The translations under genes and the position numbers were made by a program. A DNA stretch of 64,000 nucleotides from Alicyclobacillus sp. (GTDB taxonomy: Bacteria > Bacillota > Bacilli > Alicyclobacillales > Alicyclobacillaceae). This document shows, piece after piece, positions 9,347 to 17,146 of the stretch; the stretch's first letter is position 1, and every line of letters starts with the position of its first letter. The stretch covers positions 62,001 to 126,000 of the forward strand of contig JAIMAY010000001.1 in the NCBI GenBank assembly GCA_023511725.1, written 5' to 3'. The notes beneath the pieces are model-generated. The model was not told the DNA's origin. It saw only the letters and a program-made list of their open reading frames with translations, and did not search any database.

Positions 9347-10930
9347 TTAGATGGCGAAGGGGATGGCAGACACAATCCTCGCCAGGACGGCGCCGATGCG
9401 CGGGATCCGCCGGACGGTGTTCGACGTGATCACGCGGAAGGCGCATAAGAGCACGAAGTAAAGACACGCGGCCGTCATGATCCCCACGAGCAGTGCCATG
9501 CCGCTGATGCTTTCTGTGGATGGCAGGATCCATTCCAGGTACATGAGCACAGCGAGCGCGGCCACCGCAATCTTGGCCGTGTCCTCGACGTCCACCGGGA
9601 AGCCCACCTGACGGTAGACGGTCACGGCATGCAGAATGGTCGTCACACAGGTGGAGAGCGTCGTCGCCCACGCCACGCCGAGGATGCCCAGTTTGGGGTT
9701 GGACGCGAGAAGCACAATCAAGGCCAAGCGCAGGAGTCCGCCGACGACGGAGTTGCGCATGGCCGCGCCGGCCCGATTCATCCCCTGGAGCACTCCAGCG
9801 AGCGGCCCCTGCAGGTAGAGCAGAAACCCACACGGTGCCATCGCGGCCAGGAGCGGTCCCACCTCGGGCTCTCGGTAGATGACCCCGCACAGCGGCGTGG
9901 CCAGGACGGTGAGTACGACACTTGCCGGAAAGCCGATGACCGCTGCGGCCCGCCAGCTTTGCACCACGCGCGTGACCACCCGCCCGCGGGCGGCGTCCGC
10001 CACGGCCTCCGACACCGCGGGAACGAGATTGGTCGCCAGTGCCCCTGTGATGACCGTCGGGAACACCAGCAAGGGAATCGCCATGCCGCCGTACTGGCCG
10101 TACCACATCGTGGCCTGGGCTGTGCTGGCACCCGCGTGGAGTAGAGAGCGAGTGACGAGGACGGGTTCCGCGGCCCACATCAGCGAACCAATCAAGCGGC
10201 TCAATGTGACGGGGACTGCCACCTCCGCGAGAGCGCGCACCGTGTGCCGTACGCTCTCCTCACTGCGCAGGGGAGCGGATGGAAGCAGCCGTGTGGGTCG
10301 TGCGCGGCGTACATAGGTGAACACCAGCCAGGCGAGCCCCGCCAGTTCTCCGCACAGTTGGCCGAGCATGGCCGCAGCAGCAGCGTATGCCAAACCATAG
10401 GGGACGAAGTGGACCACGAGCACGAAGATGCTGAGGATGCGAACGACGGTTTCAATCACCGACGCCCACGCGGGAGGGCTCATATCCTGCAAACCCTGGA
10501 AGTAGCCGCGAAAAATGCTTGCCACGGCGATCACGGAGACGAGCGGGATCATCGCCAAGTATGTGGGGTACGCGTTCGGGTCCGTGATCCAATGCGACCG
10601 GATGAAGCCGCGGCCAAGCCACATCAGACCGGTGAAGAGCACGGCCATCACGCCAATGACGGCAGCACTCAACCTCAGAATGCGCTGGATCTTCGCCCGG
10701 TCGCCCTGAACATAGGCTTCCGCCATCAATTTGGAGATGGCCACCGGCAGGCCGGCGGTCACAAAGGTCAGGATGAGGCTGAGCAGGGGCCATACCATCT
10801 GGAACAAACCCATGCCTTCGGATCCGATGTACCGTGTTAAGAAAATGCGGTAGACAAATCCCATCAGCCGTGTGCACAGGGCCGCCGCCATCAGGACGAA
10901 CGCACCGTGCAGAAACGAACGCTGGGCCAT
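9347..10930 (-). CDS. spoVB: stage V sporulation protein B / MOP-family lipid flippase
   Basis: SpoVB-type proteins are MATE/MOP-superfamily flippases needed for spore cortex synthesis, probably moving lipid-linked peptidoglycan precursors. The product of 527 residues has about 14 hydrophobic helices and the family N-terminus with a TRLMGFVYRIFLTRYIGSEG stretch. Also typical is GLPVAISKLMAEA near residue 65. Bacillus has spoVB at this position next to comN and secDF, which supports the name over general polysaccharide exporters. I chose ATG 10930 to match the start of the family; ATG 10957 would add nine residues. It is divergent from comN. Confidence 0.86.
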   Translation of the reverse strand: MAQRSFLHGAFVLMAAALCTRLMGFVYRIFLTRYIGSEGMGLFQMVWPLLSLILTFVTAGLPVAISKLMAEAYVQGDRAKIQRILRLSAAVIGVMAVLFTGLMWLGRGFIRSHWITDPNAYPTYLAMIPLVSVIAVASIFRGYFQGLQDMSPPAWASVIETVVRILSIFVLVVHFVPYGLAYAAAAAMLGQLCGELAGLAWLVFTYVRRARPTRLLPSAPLRSEESVRHTVRALAEVAVPVTLSRLIGSLMWAAEPVLVTRSLLHAGASTAQATMWYGQYGGMAIPLLVFPTVITGALATNLVPAVSEAVADAARGRVVTRVVQSWRAAAVIGFPASVVLTVLATPLCGVIYREPEVGPLLAAMAPCGFLLYLQGPLAGVLQGMNRAGAAMRNSVVGGLLRLALIVLLASNPKLGILGVAWATTLSTCVTTILHAVTVYRQVGFPVDVEDTAKIAVAALAVLMYLEWILPSTESISGMALLVGIMTAACLYFVLLCAFRVITSNTVRRIPRIGAVLARIVSAIPFAI

Positions 10931-11082
10931 CGAGGCGACATCCCCCTCGCTGTCCATCCCCAGGACGTGTACGGTACAACCTATGCACGGCTCGTACCTC
11001 GTATCACGACGGGCCGAGAAGGAAACGCGGGGTGATATACCGAATCCATGCGATGAGTCCAGAGAGAGCGGGAGGCATCGCC

Positions 11083-11343
11083 ATGGAGTTCGAGGACCAG
11101 GAGTTCACGCCGGTGGATTGGCAAGCGTACAGCAACGAACTGCAGTGGCTTTGCCAGATCAAGGCTGGCGAGTTCCGGCTCATGGGTTACGAGGAGGTCA
11201 CCGGTGCGGACATCTGGGCGTGCGTGCTGCAGATGACGAAAGGGAAACGCGCCCTGCACGAGATGGTATCGACCATTCTGGGACTGCAGCCGGGGACCTT
11301 CATGCACTACGCCACGCTCAGCGCTTGGCGAGAGGGCGTGTGA
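11083..11343 (+). CDS. comN: ComN-like post-transcriptional regulator
   Basis: The 86-residue acidic protein resembles the ComN/YrzD family. In Bacillus, ComN controls comE operon mRNA and interacts with DivIVA at the division site. The family-like parts are WLCQIKAGEFRLMGYEEVT in the middle and the DIWACVLQMTKGK segment. Position between spoVB and secDF is exactly as in Bacillus, which strengthens the call. ATG 11083 has a GGAGG at 11071-11075, 7 bases upstream. The protein is a little shorter than the roughly 98 residues of the Bacillus protein. Confidence 0.8.
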   Translation: MEFEDQEFTPVDWQAYSNELQWLCQIKAGEFRLMGYEEVTGADIWACVLQMTKGKRALHEMVSTILGLQPGTFMHYATLSAWREGV

Positions 11344-11365
11344 GAAGAGTGGAAACCGGTGTAAA

Positions 11366-11395
11366 TTGACGCTGAGATCGGCCGTCCAGTATACT
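11366..11395 (+). promoter_or_regulatory. sigma-A promoter of secDF
   Basis: TTGACG at 11366-11371 and TATACT at 11390-11395 are 18 bases apart, about 34 bases before the secD start codon. Confidence 0.75.
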
Positions 11396-11428
11396 TGGAT
11401 TGTTTGTGGTTGAGGAGGACAGGCAGGC

Positions 11429-12697
11429 ATGAAATGGGGCCGGTTTACAGCGTTTCTTTTGATTGCCCTCGTTGTGGTGGGGCTCACGGCCACGACAGGC
11501 ATGCGGCTTTGGCGGTCCATTCCGCTCGGATTGGATCTGCGCGGCGGATTCGACCTTCTCTATCAAATCGAGCCAACAGCGGACAATCCCCTGACGAAAA
11601 CGGGCATTGACGCTGCGGTGCAAGCCGTGGAGATGCGCGTCAACGCGCTTGGGGTGAGTTCCCCTATCATTGAACTGGAGAACGGCAATCAGATCCGCGT
11701 GGAGGTCGCGGGCACGTTCAATCAGGCTGAGGCGGAAAAGCAGATCGGTCAAACGGCGGACCTGCGGATCTATGGAAGTGCCACGCAGAAGCAGGATGGT
11801 ACCTGGGTACCGGATCCGAAGACGCTGCTCTTGACTGGCAAGGATCTGAAGAGCGATGCGAGTGCAGGCACGGATCCGCAGACGGGCCAGCCGGTCGTGA
11901 CCGTGACGTTCAAAGACGCTGCGAAGTGGCAGCAGATCACCAAGCAGTATCTCGGTAAGCAGCTGTACGTCTTTCTCAACGGCCAGTTGCTGACGGACCC
12001 GGTGATTCAAAACATCATTTCAGATGGCCGCACTGAGATCTACGGCGGCAATCTCACGACGCTGGACGCCTGCGCCACGTTGGCCAAGGAACTGAACGCG
12101 GGTGCCTTGCCTTACCCGCTCAAACTGGTCAGTTCGATGAACGTTGGGCCGACCCTGGGCTACGCCTCACTCAAGGCCACTCTGTGGGCCGGGCTTGCGG
12201 CCATCGTCCTCATCTTCCTGTTCATGCTGGTCCTGTATCGCATGGCGGGGTTGATTGCGGACATCGCACTGGTGGCGTACATGTATCTGCTGCTGTTGAC
12301 GTTCGCGGGCTTGCATGTGGTCCTAACGCTGCCAGGGTTGGCGGCGTTGGTGCTTGGTGTGGGCATGGCGGTGGACGCCAACATCATCACGTATGAGCGC
12401 ATCAAGGATGAGGTGCGCAACGGCAGGTCGCTGCAATCGGCGATTCAGGTGGGGAACCGGCGTGCACTGCGCACGATTCTCGACTCGAACGTCACAACCT
12501 TCATTGCCGGCGCCGTGATGTATTGGTTCGGTCAGGGTGACATCCGTGGCTTTGCCGTGGCACTGATGCTCAGCATCGTGGTCAGCATGCTCACTGCCGT
12601 CTGGCTGAGCCGCTGGATGCTTTTCCTGTTTGCCCGATCCGGTGCGGTGCGCTCGCCCTGGTGGTACGGCGTCAGGAAGGAGGCGACGGCTGAATGA
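11429..12697 (+). CDS. secD: protein translocase subunit SecD
   Basis: SecD with SecF forms the proton-driven membrane complex that pulls exported proteins through SecYEG. The 422-residue protein has an N-terminal membrane helix (residues 5-25), the family start LGLDLRGGFDLLYQIE near 32, a large external P1 domain to about 230, and five C-terminal helices. Motifs LVSSMNVGPTLGYASLKA and MAVDANIITYERIKDE are characteristic. Bacillus has a fused SecDF; here the two halves are separate genes overlapping by four bases. A sigma-A promoter precedes the gene and a TTGAGGAGG site precedes the ATG. Confidence 0.96.
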   Translation: MKWGRFTAFLLIALVVVGLTATTGMRLWRSIPLGLDLRGGFDLLYQIEPTADNPLTKTGIDAAVQAVEMRVNALGVSSPIIELENGNQIRVEVAGTFNQAEAEKQIGQTADLRIYGSATQKQDGTWVPDPKTLLLTGKDLKSDASAGTDPQTGQPVVTVTFKDAAKWQQITKQYLGKQLYVFLNGQLLTDPVIQNIISDGRTEIYGGNLTTLDACATLAKELNAGALPYPLKLVSSMNVGPTLGYASLKATLWAGLAAIVLIFLFMLVLYRMAGLIADIALVAYMYLLLLTFAGLHVVLTLPGLAALVLGVGMAVDANIITYERIKDEVRNGRSLQSAIQVGNRRALRTILDSNVTTFIAGAVMYWFGQGDIRGFAVALMLSIVVSMLTAVWLSRWMLFLFARSGAVRSPWWYGVRKEATAE

Positions 12698-13608
12698 AGG
12701 CATACTTCTCGATTGTCAAACACCGCCGCTGGTTCTTCCTGATATCGGGGCTCATTACGCTGGCAGGTTTGATTGTTTTTCTGGTCTCGGGCTTCAATCT
12801 CGGCACGGACTTCCGTGCGGGTGCCCGGATCCAAATGGAACTCAACCAGCCGGTGGATACCCAGCGCGTGCAGGCGATGTTCCAATCCGTCGGGATTTCG
12901 GTTCCGTCGACCTCCATCACGGTCGCAGGGCTTCGCAACGATACGGCGGTTGTGCGTTTGCCCCAGACCCTGACGCCAGATCAGATTGCGGCCATCACCA
13001 CGGCGCAGAAGAAATACTTCCCGAAGGCCGTCGAGCCCGAGGTTCGCTCCGTGGATCCGGTGGTGGCGCAACAGACCTCGCGGAAAGCGGTGTGGGCGGT
13101 GCTTCTCGCATCGCTGTTCATCCTGGTCTATGTGGCCATCCGCTTTGAATATCGGTTTGCCGTGGCTGCCATCGTGGCGTTGTTGCACGATGCCTTCATT
13201 GTGCTGTCTGTCTTCGCGCTGCTTCGGCTCGAGGTGGATCTGACGTTTGTGGCCGCGGTGCTGACCATCGTGGGTTACTCCATCAATGACACCATCGTGA
13301 TCTTCGACCGGATTCGTGAGAACCTGAAGGTTGCGCCGCCGCAGACGTTCGAGCAGTTGGAACGCCTCGTCGACAAGAGTCTGTGGCAGACCATGAGCCG
13401 CTCCATCAACACGGTGGTGACGGTGCTCATCGCCGCCGTGATGCTGTTCCTGTTCGGTGGTCAAACCATCCACAACTTCACGTTCGCGCTGATCGTCGGG
13501 TTGATCAGCGGCGCGTATTCCTCCATCTTTATCGCCAGTCCGCTCTGGCTTTTGTGGCGCGGACGTGGGATGAAACGGTCGCAGACGGCGGAGTCCGGTG
13601 CCGTCTGA
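12694..13608 (+). CDS. secF: protein translocase subunit SecF
   Basis: SecF is the partner of SecD in the translocase motor. Its 304 residues include an N-terminal helix (residues 12-32), the family motif GFNLGTDFRAGARIQ near 34, a short external loop domain, and five further helices from about 130. The signature VGYSINDTIVIFDRIREN lies near 190 and SRSINTVVTVL near 230. The ATG overlaps the secD stop (ATGA), giving translational coupling. A strong hairpin at 13636-13660 follows shortly after the stop. Confidence 0.96.
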   Translation: MKAYFSIVKHRRWFFLISGLITLAGLIVFLVSGFNLGTDFRAGARIQMELNQPVDTQRVQAMFQSVGISVPSTSITVAGLRNDTAVVRLPQTLTPDQIAAITTAQKKYFPKAVEPEVRSVDPVVAQQTSRKAVWAVLLASLFILVYVAIRFEYRFAVAAIVALLHDAFIVLSVFALLRLEVDLTFVAAVLTIVGYSINDTIVIFDRIRENLKVAPPQTFEQLERLVDKSLWQTMSRSINTVVTVLIAAVMLFLFGGQTIHNFTFALIVGLISGAYSSIFIASPLWLLWRGRGMKRSQTAESGAV

Positions 13609-13635
13609 TGTTTCCGCGGTGATGATTTCTCCGGA

Positions 13636-13660
13636 GGCGCCCCCGATCACCGGGGGCGCC
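13636..13660 (+). terminator. hairpin after secF
   Basis: GGCGCCCCCG at 13636-13645 pairs perfectly with CGGGGGCGCC at 13651-13660 around a five-base loop. It is followed by TGTGTT rather than a clean T-tract, so it may be an inefficient terminator or a leader structure for the cation exporter that begins 22 bases later. Confidence 0.6.
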
Positions 13661-13681
13661 TGTGTTCACAGGAGGCGTGCA

Positions 13682-14599
13682 TTGGCGTTGAATGGGAATG
13701 CGGAAGAGCGGGCGGCGCGCACGGCGGCGTGGCTCGGCGCCGTGGTGAATGTCCTGTTAACCGTGGGCAAGGGCGGGATCGGCTGGTGGACGGGCAGCCG
13801 TGCTCTCGTGGCAGATGCGGTCCACTCCGCCGCGGATGTGGTGTCGTCGGCCGCGGTGATCATCGGTCTGCGGATTGCGGCGAAGCCTCCAGACCAAGAC
13901 CACCCCTACGGGCACGGCAAGGCGGAGATGATCAGCAGCATCCTCGTCGGGCTCCTTCTGATGGGTGCGGGCATCGACGTGGGAGTGGGCGGGGTCCGCG
14001 GCTTGTGGTCCCCGCCGTCGCAACCGCATGTGGCCGCCGCCGTCGCGGCGTTGGTCGGCATCATCGTGAAAGAGGCGTTGTTCCGTTACAGCTATACCCT
14101 CGGCACGCGGTTGCGCAGCCGCAGCCTGCTCGCCTCCGCGTATGATCACCGTTCCGACGTCCTCTCGTCTGCGGCCGCCCTGGCCGGGATTGTGCTCGCG
14201 CTGGTCGGGCGGCGCGTGCACGTGTGGTGGCTGCTGTACAGCGACCCGCTTGCCGCCATCCTCGTATCCCTGCTGATCCTCCGGATGGCGGTGGAGATTG
14301 TCCGCGACGCTTCGCGCACGCTGATGGATACGGCCTTGGATGACCAGGCGGTCGAAGGTTTCACGCGCTTTGTGGAGGAAGTTCCCGGCGTTGTTCGCGT
14401 CGACGGACTCCGTGTGCGCGATCACGGCCGGTACCTGATCATCGACGTCAAGATCGGTGTCCGGGCGGAGATCAGCGTGGCGGAGGGCCATGAGATTGCG
14501 GCTCAGGTGAAGAGGCGTACGATGGAGGCATATCCGAACGTGCTCGATGTCTTCGTGCATGTCAATCCGTACTTTGAGCAGGAAGGGCGAGGGTCATGA
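13682..14599 (+). CDS. cation diffusion facilitator (CDF) family exporter
   Basis: CDF proteins export divalent metals such as Zn, Mn, Fe or Co by proton antiport. The 305-residue product has six membrane helices in the first 210 residues, followed by the cytosolic metal-binding domain. The metal site is seen in ADAVHSAADV (helix 2) and YDHRSDVLSS (helix 5), and the family motif PPDQDHPYGHGKAE lies between helices 2 and 3. Metal specificity cannot be read with confidence. TTG 13682 is the likely start, 6 bases behind AGGAGG at 13670-13675; starts further upstream would overlap secF and the hairpin. The stop overlaps the recJ ATG by four bases. Confidence 0.88.
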   Translation: MALNGNAEERAARTAAWLGAVVNVLLTVGKGGIGWWTGSRALVADAVHSAADVVSSAAVIIGLRIAAKPPDQDHPYGHGKAEMISSILVGLLLMGAGIDVGVGGVRGLWSPPSQPHVAAAVAALVGIIVKEALFRYSYTLGTRLRSRSLLASAYDHRSDVLSSAAALAGIVLALVGRRVHVWWLLYSDPLAAILVSLLILRMAVEIVRDASRTLMDTALDDQAVEGFTRFVEEVPGVVRVDGLRVRDHGRYLIIDVKIGVRAEISVAEGHEIAAQVKRRTMEAYPNVLDVFVHVNPYFEQEGRGS

Positions 14600-16602
14600 G
14601 TTTGTACCCTCCCCTGTGGGCTGCCCATGGCGTCGACCCGGACGTGGTCAGCACGCTGGCCAGGATGCTGGACGTGCCGGTGCGCGTTGCTCGGTGGCTG
14701 GCTGCACGCGGCTTTGACCCGGACACCGCCGCCGCATTTTTGGATCCCGAGCGACGCCCGTTCTCCTCGCCGTACGCGTTTGCCGATATGGATGGCGTGG
14801 TGCAGCGGATCCTTCAGGTGCGCGCGTCTGGCGACAGCGTGGCTATCGTCGGTGATTATGACGTCGACGGTGTGACGGCGACAGCCATCCTCGGGCTGGC
14901 CCTTCGAGCGGTCGGCGTGAAGGCGGTGTCCGTGCTCCCGCACCGCGAACGCGACGGTTATGGCCTCAGCCCCGTGTTGGTGGAGCGAGCAGTGGAGGCC
15001 GGGGCGCGCCTGCTTATCACGGTGGACAACGGGATCGGCGCGGCGGACGCTGTTCGCTACGCGCTGAGCCGTGGCTTGGAGGTCATTGTGACGGATCATC
15101 ACGAGCCGGGCGCGGAGGTTCCGCAGGACGTGCCGCTGGTGCACTGGCTTCGCGCGACGGACCCCAGCGTTCGGGAACTCTCCGGCGCCGGGGTGGCTTG
15201 GAAGGTGGCCACCGCCCTGCTCGACGCCGTCGGCGGCACGGACAGCGAGGATGCCGAGCTTCGGTTGTATCTGATGGGCCTGGCGGCGATTGGCGCGCTT
15301 GCGGACGTGATGCCGATGCGCGGCGAGAATCGGCGTATCGTCCGCGCTGGATTGCATGCCTTGCGTGCGACGACAGCGCACGGATGGCAGGCATTATGTG
15401 CTGTGGCCGGTGTGGTACCGGGGGCGTGCAGTGATGAGGACCTTGTCTGGCGCATCGTTCCACGCCTCAACGCGGCGGGTCGAATGGCGGATCCTGCGCT
15501 CGCCCTGTCACTGCTGACCGCCCAGGATGCCGCGCGCGCGAACGCCTACGCGACGGCGTTGGAGGAACTGAACGAGCGCCGCCGTGCTGAGACGGCCGAG
15601 GCCGTGACGGCGGCATTGGCCGCCATCCCGTACCCCGCGCCCTCCGGCGTGGTCGTCGCGGGCCCGTGGCGCCTCGGCATCGTGGGGATTGTGGCGGCCA
15701 AGCTCGCCGACGCCTTGGGGCGTCCCTCCATCGTGTTGGCGGACGACGGCGGTGAGGTTCTGCGCGGATCTGGCCGAGCGCCGGCTGGGTTTCCGCTGCA
15801 CGCCGCGGTCAAGAGATGCGCGGCGCATCTCGCTACGTTCGGGGGTCACGCGGGTGCCGTGGGTCTGCATCTGGAGCGCATATCCTTGCGCGTGTTTCAA
15901 GCCGCGTTTGATGAGGCGTGTCGAGAACTGCAGATGTCCGTCACCTCCGGCGAGACCGCGGCGCTGTGGACGGACGATTACCTGCCTTTACGCGATGTAT
16001 CGCTCACGTTGTGTCAATGGGCGGACCGGTTTCGACCCTATGGCCCCGACAACCCACCGGTGATCTGTTTCGTGGGGCCCGTCCGGGTGGACGATGTGAG
16101 GCGATTTGGTGCGGACGGGGTTCACCTGAAGATGGTGGTCCGCGAGGAAACGGTGCGGGCGGAGTTGGTGTGGTTTCAAGCGGGAGACGTTCCGTGGTTG
16201 GTGCCGGGTGTCACCCTTGTGGCGTGGGTGACGCCCGAGGTCAACGTTTGGCGCGACCGAGAGGAACCGCGCCTGCGTGTCACGCGCGCGCTGTCTGTGC
16301 ACGATGTGGTGGAGCGGGACGTTTTTACGGACGTGTACCGTCTCCTTCGTGCCCGCCGGCGCGTCACCGTGCACGATGTTTGTCGTGGTGTACCCGCGGC
16401 CAATCCGGTACATGCCGAAATGGTTCTGGAATCTTTTGTGGATCTCGGGTTTGCGCGCCGTCAAGAGAGCGCGTATGATGTGAATGAACAAGTCACCCCG
16501 CGCGACCTGCGAGAGGCCGGTCCGTATCATCATCACCTCCAATCCTGTGTGATGCGCGCGCTCGGCGCGGGCCGGGGTGACGCCAGAGGAGCGAGGATAT
16601 GA
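14596..16602 (+). CDS. recJ: single-stranded-DNA exonuclease RecJ
   Basis: RecJ is a 5'-3' exonuclease on single-stranded DNA acting in recombination and mismatch repair. The 668-residue chain carries the DHH phosphoesterase motifs: VGDYDVDGVTATAIL near residue 92, LITVDNGIG near 138 and VTDHHEPG near 164. The DHHA1 part has GSGRAPAGFPLHAAV near 393 and GGHAGAVGL near 416. An OB-like domain and a C-terminal extension of roughly 100 residues follow, ending in a region that looks like a winged helix. Overlaps of four bases with both the upstream CDF gene and downstream apt show one tightly coupled operon. Confidence 0.95.
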   Translation: MSLYPPLWAAHGVDPDVVSTLARMLDVPVRVARWLAARGFDPDTAAAFLDPERRPFSSPYAFADMDGVVQRILQVRASGDSVAIVGDYDVDGVTATAILGLALRAVGVKAVSVLPHRERDGYGLSPVLVERAVEAGARLLITVDNGIGAADAVRYALSRGLEVIVTDHHEPGAEVPQDVPLVHWLRATDPSVRELSGAGVAWKVATALLDAVGGTDSEDAELRLYLMGLAAIGALADVMPMRGENRRIVRAGLHALRATTAHGWQALCAVAGVVPGACSDEDLVWRIVPRLNAAGRMADPALALSLLTAQDAARANAYATALEELNERRRAETAEAVTAALAAIPYPAPSGVVVAGPWRLGIVGIVAAKLADALGRPSIVLADDGGEVLRGSGRAPAGFPLHAAVKRCAAHLATFGGHAGAVGLHLERISLRVFQAAFDEACRELQMSVTSGETAALWTDDYLPLRDVSLTLCQWADRFRPYGPDNPPVICFVGPVRVDDVRRFGADGVHLKMVVREETVRAELVWFQAGDVPWLVPGVTLVAWVTPEVNVWRDREEPRLRVTRALSVHDVVERDVFTDVYRLLRARRRVTVHDVCRGVPAANPVHAEMVLESFVDLGFARRQESAYDVNEQVTPRDLREAGPYHHHLQSCVMRALGAGRGDARGARI

Positions 16603-17111
16603 ATTTTAGGGATAAAATTCGGGAAATTCCCGATTTCCCGCAACCAGGCATTCTGTTTCGTGACATCACACCACTATTGCAGGATGGGCCGAGCTACCGG
16701 GCTGCCATCGACGATCTCGCCGCGTTCGCCAGAGACTGTGGAGCGGAGATTGTCGTGGGGCCTGAAGCTCGTGGCTTTGTCGTGGGGGCGCCACTCGCGT
16801 ACGCGCTCGGTGTCGGTTTTGTGCCCGTCAGGAAACGGGGCAAGCTGCCGTGGCAGACCACAGCGGTGGAATACGCGTTGGAGTATGGAACTGATGTGCT
16901 CGAGATTCACAGCGATGCGCTGGCTCCAGGTCAGAAGGTGGTGGTCGCGGATGATCTCCTGGCGACCGGCGGCACCATTTCAGCGACCATGCAGTTGGTT
17001 GACAAGCTAGGCGGTCGCATTGTCGGCGCTGCTTTCTTGATTGAATTGACCCATCTCGGCGGACGCGCGCGTCTGCGGGATGTACCCATTCGGACCTTGG
17101 TCCAGTATTGA
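16599..17111 (+). CDS. apt: adenine phosphoribosyltransferase
   Basis: Apt salvages adenine to AMP using phosphoribosyl pyrophosphate. Its 170 residues are of normal length. The N-terminus (RDKIREIPDFPQPGILFRDI) is diagnostic, GPEARGFVVGAPLA lies near residue 55, and the phosphoribosyl-binding loop VVVADDLLATGGT lies near 115-127. The recJ-apt-relA order is conserved in Bacillus. The four-base overlap with recJ implies translational coupling. Confidence 0.97.
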   Translation: MNFRDKIREIPDFPQPGILFRDITPLLQDGPSYRAAIDDLAAFARDCGAEIVVGPEARGFVVGAPLAYALGVGFVPVRKRGKLPWQTTAVEYALEYGTDVLEIHSDALAPGQKVVVADDLLATGGTISATMQLVDKLGGRIVGAAFLIELTHLGGRARLRDVPIRTLVQY

Positions 17112-17146
17112 GCCCGCGGCGATGTGTGGGCAGGGAGGTGCGATGG

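Noticed and set aside
8139-10178. Minus-strand open frame (679 codons) covering the DUF421 gene
   Set aside because: It overlaps the DUF421 gene and spoVB in another frame and shows no family pattern.
11429-13608. Frameshifted SecDF fusion
   Set aside because: secD and secF are separate intact genes with an ATGA overlap, which is a normal arrangement; no frameshift is needed.
13636-13660. Hairpin considered as a riboswitch for the cation exporter
   Set aside because: It is a single short stem without the multi-helix architecture of known metal riboswitches.
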